Of a DNA stretch of 5,136 nt, positions 1-5,136 are shown piece after piece. Each line of letters begins with the position of its first letter. Position 1 is the first letter of the stretch. Source of the stretch: Pelotomaculum sp. (GTDB lineage Bacteria > Bacillota > Desulfotomaculia > Desulfotomaculales > Pelotomaculaceae). The DNA is taken from assembly GCA_003489345.1 (NCBI GenBank), contig DNIT01000106.1, positions 2,342 to 7,477 on the forward strand. The letters are read 5' to 3'. The translations under genes and the position numbers were made by a program. A model generated the notes under the pieces. That model was not told the DNA's origin. It worked only from the letters and a program-made list of their open reading frames with translations, and made no database searches.

Positions 1-754
1 GATTAAAGGTACCCCCGGCGCCCCCGGTCCGACCGGTTTCCAAATCAACCAATTCAGCGGCAACGGTCGTGGTCCCAATATCAACGGCAAGACCATAATA
101 TTTCTGCCCGCTGGAATAAGGTTCAACCCCTGCGATTTCCACACCCTGCCAGGTATCCTTTTCCGCAAGGGCAACCGACACATCCCAACCGGCGTCTCTT
201 AAAACACGGGGTAAGTCCCGCAAAACATTCAGGGAAACGCTAAGCCGTTCGATACCGGTCTCTCCCCGGGTAGCCCTGGTCAGCCTACCACAATCGTCTG
301 CAGGGTCGTCCAGGGTTGGTTGAGGTATTTTAAGCCTTATTTTTCTATAGACAGGCCGTTCAACAGCAGGGTAACTGTTATCGCCGTACAGGATAAAAGC
401 TTCTGCATCTTCACCGTGCCGTGCACCCCGGGCTTCCTGCTCCTCCCCAAGGAGCACCCGGTGTTCACCGAGTTTTGTACCGGCCGGAACTTCTACAGCC
501 AGGTCACTTGCCGGCCGGGACTGGCAGGCCAGGACATATCCCCGGCGTTGTTCCTCTTGGCTTATTGTTCCGGCCTCTGTTGAACACACCTGTCCTTCTT
601 TTATAATCACCCTGCACTGACCACAGGTCCCCCTGCCGCCACAGGATGCTTGAAGCGGCATACCTGCAGCAGCCAGGGCGCTTAATAGGTTTTGCTCGTC
701 GCTTAATGTGATCAGTTTGTTATTCGGCAGGACGCGTACGTGGTAATCAGCCAT
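1..754 (-). CDS. acsV: Corrinoid activation protein (RACo-type ferredoxin/ASKHA ATPase), 5' part only
   Basis: This frame is open from an ATG at 754 to the left edge, giving the first 251 residues of a protein that in this family is usually over 600 residues. By family knowledge it is the reductive activator of the corrinoid iron-sulfur protein: it uses ATP and a low-potential [2Fe-2S] cluster to return inactive Co(II)-cobalamin to Co(I). The N-terminus is a plant-type ferredoxin domain (about residues 1-94) with cluster cysteines C38, C44, C47 and C77, in the motif CGGRGTCGQC plus a distal Cys. A linker rich in Glu, Arg and Gly follows (about 95-118), then a middle domain (about 120-206). 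The C-terminal ASKHA domain begins with GLAVDIGTTT at 221-230, the phosphate-binding loop of the acetate kinase/Hsp70/actin fold. The gene follows acsC by 44 bases on the same strand, so co-transcription is very likely. The rest of the ATPase domain lies outside the window. Related activators of methyltransferase corrinoid proteins share this layout, but the acs neighbourhood favours AcsV. Confidence 0.9.
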   Translation of the reverse strand, partial: MADYHVRVLPNNKLITLSDEQNLLSALAAAGMPLQASCGGRGTCGQCRVIIKEGQVCSTEAGTISQEEQRRGYVLACQSRPASDLAVEVPAGTKLGEHRVLLGEEQEARGARHGEDAEAFILYGDNSYPAVERPVYRKIRLKIPQPTLDDPADDCGRLTRATRGETGIERLSVSLNVLRDLPRVLRDAGWDVSVALAEKDTWQGVEIAGVEPYSSGQKYYGLAVDIGTTTVAAELVDLETGRTGGAGGTFN

Positions 755-767
755 AAATAAGATTAGT

Positions 768-774
768 CCCTTTC
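768..774 (-). promoter_or_regulatory. Weak or distant ribosome binding site of acsV
   Basis: The minus strand reads GAAAGGG here, ending 13 bases before the acsV ATG, which is longer than the usual 5-10 base spacing. No closer purine tract exists and no better in-frame start is visible, while the protein aligns with the family ferredoxin domain from this ATG. The start is therefore kept, but initiation may be weaker than for acsB and acsC. That would suit an activator needed in smaller amounts than its target; this last point is inference. Confidence 0.45.
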
Positions 775-798
775 ATAAAAAAACCTTTGATAAATAGA

Positions 799-2136
799 TT
801 ATGCCTCCCAGCGCTGCTTTAAGAAAGCCGGTATGCCGGCTGATTCACTGGGACCCACCATGACTTCCCAGCCTGATAATTCCTCCAGCCTGCTGCTGAT
901 TACCGCCACGCCCCCGGGCAACACCAGTTTGCGGTGCGATACCCGGTCGGCTATACCACAACTGTTCAGCATTTCTGTGATTTTTTCAGCCGTAAACTTC
1001 CCGGCGGCCCAACCGGTGAGGACCGAAACACCGTCCGTATCCACCGGCAGGAGGTAACCCGGCACCCTCGACGCTTCTATATCGCCTGCCACGCAAAAAT
1101 AGGTCAGGGAAAAGTTTGTCGTAATATATACTGGCGAGTCAGGACCCGGAGTTAAAATTTCGTAAACTTTTGATTCCACTGCAATTGGTTTTTGCGGGTC
1201 GGTATAAATATTCAGGCGTAGCGTGATCAAAGACAGTATATCAGCCCGATTGATGCTGTCAACCACAACAATACCGGCATATTTGGAAATATAGATACCG
1301 GCGTCCAGCACGGCTTGCATGGAATCAACATTGGTGGCAAAGGCAATAGTGGGATAGCCGAAAGGCCTGAATCTCTTCAGAGCCTGACGTCTAATCTGAG
1401 TCTGGTCGGCCAGTACGTTACCCACAGAACGAGCGCCGGAATCCAAAATAAGCTGTTTCCAGCCCAAAGCGGTAACCTTTTCCACCAAAGAGGCTAGCTC
1501 ATTGAGATCGCTTCCCCTAACCAACAAGGGTGTTTCATACATTTTGGCCAGGGCGGTCATCGCTTCGTAATTTGCCGGGTTGGCCGGACCGACTAGTGGC
1601 TTTTTAGCTGCCACTATGGCTAATGCCTTTTCAATAGCGTTGGGATCATCGCTAAGCAGAGCCAGCGGTAATTCACTGACGGCGGCAATTGTCTGTACAA
1701 CAAGCGTAAATCTATCGGCATCTTCGGAGCTGTTGACCACTGCCACCATGTTGACACCATGTAGCTGCCCGACCCGATCAAAAACCAGTCCGTTTATCGC
1801 AGCTACCCTGTCATAAACCTCAGTCTCGCTAAGCATGTCACTAACAGAAACGGCAATAGCGCAAGGATTTTCAAAGCGCTTATCATGCCGGAAAAGAACG
1901 GTTTCGTTGCCCAGCGTCACCTGTTTTTCACCCACGCCGATCTTAACCAAAGCCACCGGCGGCGCTGAAGCGGAATCAAGGACTTCCCTGGCGGTATCAC
2001 TCACGTGAGGACATTGTTCAAGGCTGGTTTTCCCCGTGGCAAGCGCCATGGCAAAAGCCAGACAGGTGGCCTGGCCGCAGTCCTTGCAATTGGTCTTGGG
2101 CAATTGCTTAAATATTTCTAAACCTGTTAATGCCAT
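799..2136 (-). CDS. acsC: Corrinoid iron-sulfur protein, large (gamma) subunit
   Basis: This 445-residue protein is the large subunit of CFeSP, the cytoplasmic methyl carrier between methyltetrahydrofolate methyltransferase and acetyl-CoA synthase. The length matches the family (about 445 residues). The N-terminal domain binds a [4Fe-4S] cluster through C17, C20, C25 and C42 (KTNCKDCGQATC, then EQCP), the same positions as in the characterised enzymes. Residues from about 60 to 325 form the TIM-barrel part, starting with the family-typical stretch ETVLFRHDKRFENP at 78-91. The C-terminal cobalamin-binding domain (about 330-445) includes TNFSLTYF at 340-347 and VLTGWAAGKF at 372-381. The ATG is preceded by AAAGGAGAT at good spacing and the frame ends with TAA. 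It lies between acsB (180 bases upstream) and acsV (44 bases downstream). The partner subunit gene acsD is not in the window and may lie beyond acsV. The archaeal homologue is CdhE; the bacterial context favours AcsC. Confidence 0.97.
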   Translation of the reverse strand: MALTGLEIFKQLPKTNCKDCGQATCLAFAMALATGKTSLEQCPHVSDTAREVLDSASAPPVALVKIGVGEKQVTLGNETVLFRHDKRFENPCAIAVSVSDMLSETEVYDRVAAINGLVFDRVGQLHGVNMVAVVNSSEDADRFTLVVQTIAAVSELPLALLSDDPNAIEKALAIVAAKKPLVGPANPANYEAMTALAKMYETPLLVRGSDLNELASLVEKVTALGWKQLILDSGARSVGNVLADQTQIRRQALKRFRPFGYPTIAFATNVDSMQAVLDAGIYISKYAGIVVVDSINRADILSLITLRLNIYTDPQKPIAVESKVYEILTPGPDSPVYITTNFSLTYFCVAGDIEASRVPGYLLPVDTDGVSVLTGWAAGKFTAEKITEMLNSCGIADRVSHRKLVLPGGVAVISSRLEELSGWEVMVGPSESAGIPAFLKQRWEA

Positions 2137-2316
2137 TCACCTTGATCTCCTTTCTACCATAAAACTACCCCAAAAACAGCCCGAACACCAACAAATGGGA
2201 AGGCTAGTATAAATTATTTTAACTTCTGCAGCGCAAGTGCGATCGGAATCGTACCAACATCGCCATGTTTTCATCTTTCTGCCAGCGCCGCATCAAGCAT
2301 AAGGTTTAAAAATCAG
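2137..2316 (-). other. acsB-acsC intergenic region with an unconfirmed 45-codon frame
   Basis: This 180-base gap is unusually wide inside the operon. It holds the acsC ribosome binding site, but I see no convincing terminator or promoter in it. On the minus strand an ATG at 2274-2272 opens a 45-codon frame ending in TGA at 2139-2137, immediately before the acsC start. Its product would be rich in Cys and Trp, starting MKTWRCWYDSDR and containing CWCSGCFW near residues 28-35. Only a poor ribosome site (GCAGAAAG, touching the ATG) precedes it. I do not recognise the product. It could be chance, a decayed gene, or a small peptide translated in coupling with acsC. Confidence 0.4.
2145..2153 (-). 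promoter_or_regulatory. Strong Shine-Dalgarno site of acsC
   Basis: The minus strand reads AAAGGAGAT, almost the full anti-16S complement, ending 8 bases before the acsC ATG at 2136. It fixes the start of acsC, which agrees with the known N-terminal cluster motif. The site also lies inside the last codons of a small reading frame (2274-2137) whose TGA directly abuts the acsC ATG. Confidence 0.85.
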
Positions 2317-4515
2317 CTAAAAAAGCGGTTCCATGGTCAGTGCCGGGTGGCCTTTTTCCTCCAGGAAGGGAAGTATTTCTTCTCCGCCGGCGCCAATCGT
2401 CTCATCTGCAATACTGTCAACGAAGTCACGGCCGATGCCTGCCGCCTCAGCTGCTTCCGCCAGCCTTTCTCTTAGGTCTTCCTTGAGGTCTTTGGGCATC
2501 CAAATCAACCTTACCAGTCCACCGTCAGCCTGGATAAACTTGGGCGAGGACAGATACGACCTGCCGATACCCATGAAGCCAGGCATCTGGGCACCTCCGC
2601 CAATGGCCCCGGCCATATCTGAGAAGGTCATGCCGCTTGGGGTCAGGCCGCCGTACTCCCGGCTGACCACCATAAAACCATTGCATTCAGGGACCAAGGC
2701 CAGAATACACTCAAAGCAGCCACAGGAGGTCATCGGGTATTCCATGACGGTGTAGAAGTTGACTGCCGCTACTGTTTGCTGAGAGTTTTGAAAGATAAAT
2801 TCGTTGAATGACTGCCACTGCCCTTTGACTTCGTCAATAATCCCCTCTTTGGGAACAGGCTGGTTTGGACCGTGCGGGTTTATCTCATAAGAGGCCTTGG
2901 CATCCAGCCAGCTTACCGCACCACACAGGCCTACACGCTGGGGCGATACCATGCAGACGTGAGTCGGCGCGAAGGACTGGCAGAGGGTGCAGGAGTAAAA
3001 AGTGTCTACCGTCTCATCCCGTAGTTCCCTCAGGCGGGCATCCCTTTTCTGATAGTACCCTCTCGCTTCCTCCCGCATTTTAAGCACCGCAGCCTCATCC
3101 GTAATAATCGTAACCTGAACCCGGTCAACAATGGAGGGGAACTCTGATTTAAACTTGGCATAAAGGATATTCCCCAGGTGTTTGAGACGAAAGCCCTTAT
3201 TGTAAGCTTCTTTGCTAATCCGTACCCAGGTGATATCCCGCTGGGCCACGTGCCAAATACCTTCGCCGTAGTTGGCGTAATAATGGATGCGCCGTTCCAG
3301 TACCGGCTCAAAGTCCTCCTGCATCTTACGGCCGCATACTTCTACCAGGATGCCGACAGGCAGGCTTGCGCCTGTCTCTACTGTGTCGATATCCGGACCC
3401 ATTATGTTTACCTTGCCGTCGTCAATCTTATCCGCGCCTGCCATCTTCACCAGCTCAAAACCTGGGGTCCTCTGCCCGCCAAACTCACAGTGCGTATCCT
3501 TCCTGCGGATGCTCTCGCCTTCAAAAGCCGGTCCGATCGTTATGGGAGCGTCAATATCAATGGAGGTGATCTGAATACCCCTGGTTTCCAGTGCAACCTG
3601 GACTATTTTCTTGTAGTCGGGCTCTGAGAGAAACCAGTCCTTTATCTGCTCGTCGTCAGCCAGTGGCTGATCGGTAATGATTGGGTAACCTGCAAATATT
3701 GCTCCGGCACAGGCGGCATCCCTGACCACGTCCCGCTCACCCAGATAGAGGACAAAAGCCATGATGCGACGGCGTTGGTAGTCCCGTTGCGCTTCCCTCT
3801 GCCCTAGCGGGACACCGCCGAACATCATACCGGCGCGCAGGGCGTAGTTGGCGGCATGGACTACCTGCGTAAACTTGCCAACGGGATAGGAGATAAACTC
3901 TGCCCCCATCTTCACATTTTCTTCGAGTAACTGTTCAATGATCTCGTCACACAAAAACAGCATCATGCCTTTGGCCATCAGGCTGTCCACAATCATTTTG
4001 GCGTCCTGGGAGGTTCTGGCCCGGCCGATAATAACTGCCTCACCCGGGATCGTCCAGTCAACCATCTTAAGGCCGTACTGGCGGACAACCGGATCCCCAA
4101 CAAACCCGGTCCACGGCGGTACATGCAGCGGTTTTTCGGGAGTGTGCTCAAGGTAACGTAGCGCTTCGATTATCTCGGCGGCGTACCAGGTTGACTCACC
4201 CCACAGGAGCATGTTTTGAAAGGTTTTTTCTTCCTTTACCCCCGCTCTCATCCGGTTCAGAATCGGGGGCAGTTCACCTAAAGTGGTAACCCGCTCACCG
4301 CTCATGCAGGCAATGACCGGGAGGTAATAAGCTGTATCCGGGTACCCAACCGGATGTTCGGCGCCATATTGGATGATGGCTTTGCCGAGCAGGTTTTCCG
4401 CATAGCTTAATGCAGTAATCGCGCCGTCATAAACGGACTGGAATAATTTCTTGGGCTCTCTGCCAGGCTCAATGCAACCGTCGTAGATCTGCTCGAAATT
4501 TATCTGTTCTGGCAT
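2317..4515 (-). CDS. acsB: Acetyl-CoA synthase (CODH/ACS complex alpha subunit)
   Basis: This 732-residue enzyme joins CO, the methyl group from CFeSP and CoA into acetyl-CoA, normally in a cytoplasmic complex with CO dehydrogenase. The bacterial family is about 730 residues. All A-cluster ligands are present: C509, C512, C521 and C531 (SCTLCQSF, then THVC and GLCG) for the [4Fe-4S] cluster, and C598-G599-C600 for the distal nickel, with C512 able to bridge to the proximal nickel. Each sits exactly three positions after its counterpart in the Moorella thermoacetica enzyme. F515, W430 and F232 match residues placed near the active site or gas channel there. The N-terminal part (to about residue 310) is the CO dehydrogenase-contacting domain, followed by the middle domain and the A-cluster domain. 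I chose the ATG at 4515 because AAAGGGG lies 7 bases upstream and MPEQINFEQIYDG matches the usual start; an open extension to 4596 has no ribosome site. The frame ends with TAG. Archaeal CdhC lacks the N-terminal domain, so this is the bacterial form. Confidence 0.98.
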   Translation of the reverse strand: MPEQINFEQIYDGCIEPGREPKKLFQSVYDGAITALSYAENLLGKAIIQYGAEHPVGYPDTAYYLPVIACMSGERVTTLGELPPILNRMRAGVKEEKTFQNMLLWGESTWYAAEIIEALRYLEHTPEKPLHVPPWTGFVGDPVVRQYGLKMVDWTIPGEAVIIGRARTSQDAKMIVDSLMAKGMMLFLCDEIIEQLLEENVKMGAEFISYPVGKFTQVVHAANYALRAGMMFGGVPLGQREAQRDYQRRRIMAFVLYLGERDVVRDAACAGAIFAGYPIITDQPLADDEQIKDWFLSEPDYKKIVQVALETRGIQITSIDIDAPITIGPAFEGESIRRKDTHCEFGGQRTPGFELVKMAGADKIDDGKVNIMGPDIDTVETGASLPVGILVEVCGRKMQEDFEPVLERRIHYYANYGEGIWHVAQRDITWVRISKEAYNKGFRLKHLGNILYAKFKSEFPSIVDRVQVTIITDEAAVLKMREEARGYYQKRDARLRELRDETVDTFYSCTLCQSFAPTHVCMVSPQRVGLCGAVSWLDAKASYEINPHGPNQPVPKEGIIDEVKGQWQSFNEFIFQNSQQTVAAVNFYTVMEYPMTSCGCFECILALVPECNGFMVVSREYGGLTPSGMTFSDMAGAIGGGAQMPGFMGIGRSYLSSPKFIQADGGLVRLIWMPKDLKEDLRERLAEAAEAAGIGRDFVDSIADETIGAGGEEILPFLEEKGHPALTMEPLF

Positions 4516-4520
4516 TTCAC

Positions 4521-4529
4521 TTCCCCTTT
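4521..4529 (-). promoter_or_regulatory. Ribosome binding site that decides the acsB start
   Basis: The minus strand reads AAAGGGGAA, with the GGGG core 7 bases before the ATG at 4515. The alternative upstream ATG at 4596 has no purine tract in front of it and would add 27 residues unlike anything at the start of known acetyl-CoA synthases. The site therefore supports the 732-residue form. Confidence 0.8.
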
Positions 4530-4566
4530 CACCACTCCGGCAAATAATTCCGGCAGAGAAGTTTTT

Positions 4567-4586
4567 GTAATGGAAAAGCTCATTAC
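4567..4586 (-). other. Small hairpin in the acsB leader
   Basis: GTAATG and CATTAC form a perfect 6-base-pair inverted repeat around an 8-base loop, about 50 bases before the acsB start. It has no U-tract after it on the minus strand, so it is not a terminator. It could be a leader RNA stem or chance; the stem is short and AT-containing. Confidence 0.2.
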
Positions 4587-4602
4587 GCTTGACCATGCTT
4601 CA

Positions 4603-4632
4603 AGTATGAGAATGTCTCCGGTTACCGGTTAA
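4603..4632 (-). promoter_or_regulatory. Possible sigma-A promoter of acsB
   Basis: On the minus strand TTAACC (4632-4627) and CATACT (4608-4603) are separated by 18 bases. Each matches four of six consensus bases of the -35 and -10 boxes. Transcription would start near 4596 and give a leader of roughly 80 bases before acsB. The spacer contains the palindrome at 4618-4628. Two half-good boxes in AT-rich DNA can occur by chance, so this is a candidate only. Confidence 0.27.
4618..4628. promoter_or_regulatory. Palindrome CCGGT-T-ACCGG, possible operator
   Basis: This is a perfect inverted repeat with 5-base arms and one central base. It is GC-rich in an AT-rich region and sits inside the spacer of the candidate acsB promoter, where a bound regulator would affect transcription. 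No regulator gene is in the window and I cannot assign a family to the site. Confidence 0.25.
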
Positions 4633-5104
4633 TAAACCCTGGTGTTTTGGTTATTAAAAACTTTTTTCTACACAGAAATATAATATTCCTCCTACTGCTG
4701 GCGGGAGACTTAAATCTGGTAAGCAAAGCCCTCTATCATACAGAATTAGACTATTATGAAGTAAAATATTAACAAAGACCAGGGACGCCACCCAAATCAA
4801 TATCAATTGAAGGAAGACATCGTCGTGCATAATGGTACCATGGTTCCTCACTAATAATCAATTAGAATCTCTTTAGCCATCACTAAACTTCATGTCTCCC
4901 AAAAGCCGGTAAAACATTATTCTTTTAGAGTATTTCATTCCTCAGATGGCTATGGAATAGATCGTAACGAATAAACAGAACAGTGAAATTGTATTAAAAT
5001 CGGTAAACTATTTTTTATAATACATTTTTACAATACAATAGTATATTTTAAAATAAGCTGAGCATACTATCATTACTCCGCTTTGGTGAGTTCTATCTCT
5101 CCCC

Positions 5105-5130
5105 GTCCAGCATAAGCTGGACATTTTTTT
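5105..5130 (+). terminator. Factor-independent terminator on the + strand
   Basis: GTCCAGC (5105-5111), loop ATAA, and GCTGGAC (5116-5122) form a perfect 7-base-pair GC-rich stem, followed by A and seven T residues. This is a textbook intrinsic terminator for transcription running left to right. On the minus strand the stem is followed by GGGGAGAG, so it would not work in the acs direction. No + strand gene ends before it within the window. Confidence 0.8.
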
Positions 5131-5136
5131 ATATCT

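Larger units (their letters stand above)
4516..5136. other. AT-rich region upstream of acsB without a convincing gene
   Basis: These 621 bases hold the acsB leader, the candidate promoter and palindrome, and the + strand terminator at the far end. From about 4640 rightward the sequence is clearly more AT-rich than the acs genes and has frequent stops in all frames. The longest frame (minus strand, GTG at 4851 to a stop at 4654, 65 residues) has a hydrophobic stretch at residues 12-31 but no ribosome binding site and no family I recognise. An AT-rich imperfect inverted repeat lies at 4629-4657 (TTAATAAACC against GGTTATTAA). I found no acsA or cooC remnant, no tRNA, and no riboswitch core that I recognise, including the cobalamin type. 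Confidence 0.6.

Noticed and set aside
320..606. Two overlapping + strand frames of 87 and 61 codons
   Set aside because: They are antisense to acsV, whose ferredoxin motif and open frame through to the window edge are clear.
2333..2755. 140-codon open frame on the + strand
   Set aside because: It is antisense to the C-terminal part of acsB, and its Ser/Pro-rich translation is typical of a reverse-frame shadow.
3178..3627. 149-codon open frame on the + strand
   Set aside because: It lies entirely opposite acsB, whose coding is certain from its cluster motifs. The translated product has no recognisable domain, so it is a shadow frame.
4516..4596. Extension of acsB by 27 residues to an ATG at 4596
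   Set aside because: There is no ribosome site before that ATG, and the extension resembles no known acetyl-CoA synthase start. The ATG at 4515 has a strong site and gives the family length with A-cluster residues in register.
4629..4667. Terminator-like hairpin followed by CTTTTTT on the + strand
   Set aside because: The stem is almost all A-T with a bulge, the T-run is separated from it by several A residues, and no + strand gene precedes it. It is better read as AT-rich intergenic sequence.
4833..4846. ATGGTACCATGG palindromes with short frames on both strands
   Set aside because: The frames are only 12-14 codons long with no supporting context, and overlapping palindromic hexamers are expected by chance.
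4516..5136. Cobalamin or SAM riboswitch in front of acsB
   Set aside because: The pathway makes this plausible, but I found no conserved B12-box-like or SAM-box-like core on the minus strand in this interval.

Overview
The window carries part of an acetyl-CoA synthase (acs) operon of the Wood-Ljungdahl (reductive acetyl-CoA) pathway, and every gene in it reads on the minus strand. In transcription order (right to left) the genes are acsB (acetyl-CoA synthase, 4515-2317), acsC (large subunit of the corrinoid iron-sulfur protein, CFeSP, 2136-799) and the 5' part of acsV (ATP-dependent reductive activator of CFeSP, 754 to beyond base 1). The cofactor ligands, protein lengths and purine-rich Shine-Dalgarno sites fit an anaerobic Firmicute of the Clostridia, probably a Peptococcaceae or Moorella/Carboxydothermus-like lineage. 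The genus cannot be fixed from this sequence.

The three products act on one step. CFeSP (AcsC with AcsD, which is not in the window) carries a methyl group on its cobalamin to the Ni-Ni-[4Fe-4S] A-cluster of AcsB, where it is joined to CO and CoA to give acetyl-CoA. When the cobalt of CFeSP is accidentally oxidised to Co(II), the ferredoxin/ATPase encoded by acsV reduces it back to Co(I). An activator encoded directly behind its target subunit fits this scheme.

Region by region: 1-754 is acsV, truncated by the window edge; 755-798 is a short spacer; 799-2136 is acsC; 2137-2316 is a 180-base gap holding the acsC ribosome binding site and an unconfirmed 45-codon Cys/Trp-rich reading frame; 2317-4515 is acsB; 4516-5136 is an AT-rich region with no convincing gene. 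This last region holds the acsB leader, a possible promoter with a palindrome, and at its far end a clear factor-independent terminator pointing right (+ strand). The CO dehydrogenase gene (acsA), which often sits just upstream of acsB in acetogens, is absent from the 620 bases upstream.

I see no mobile element, CRISPR array, tRNA or rRNA, and no evidence of a new biological system. The points worth a second look are the orphan + strand terminator, the small frame between acsB and acsC, the missing acsA, and the possible operator in front of acsB.
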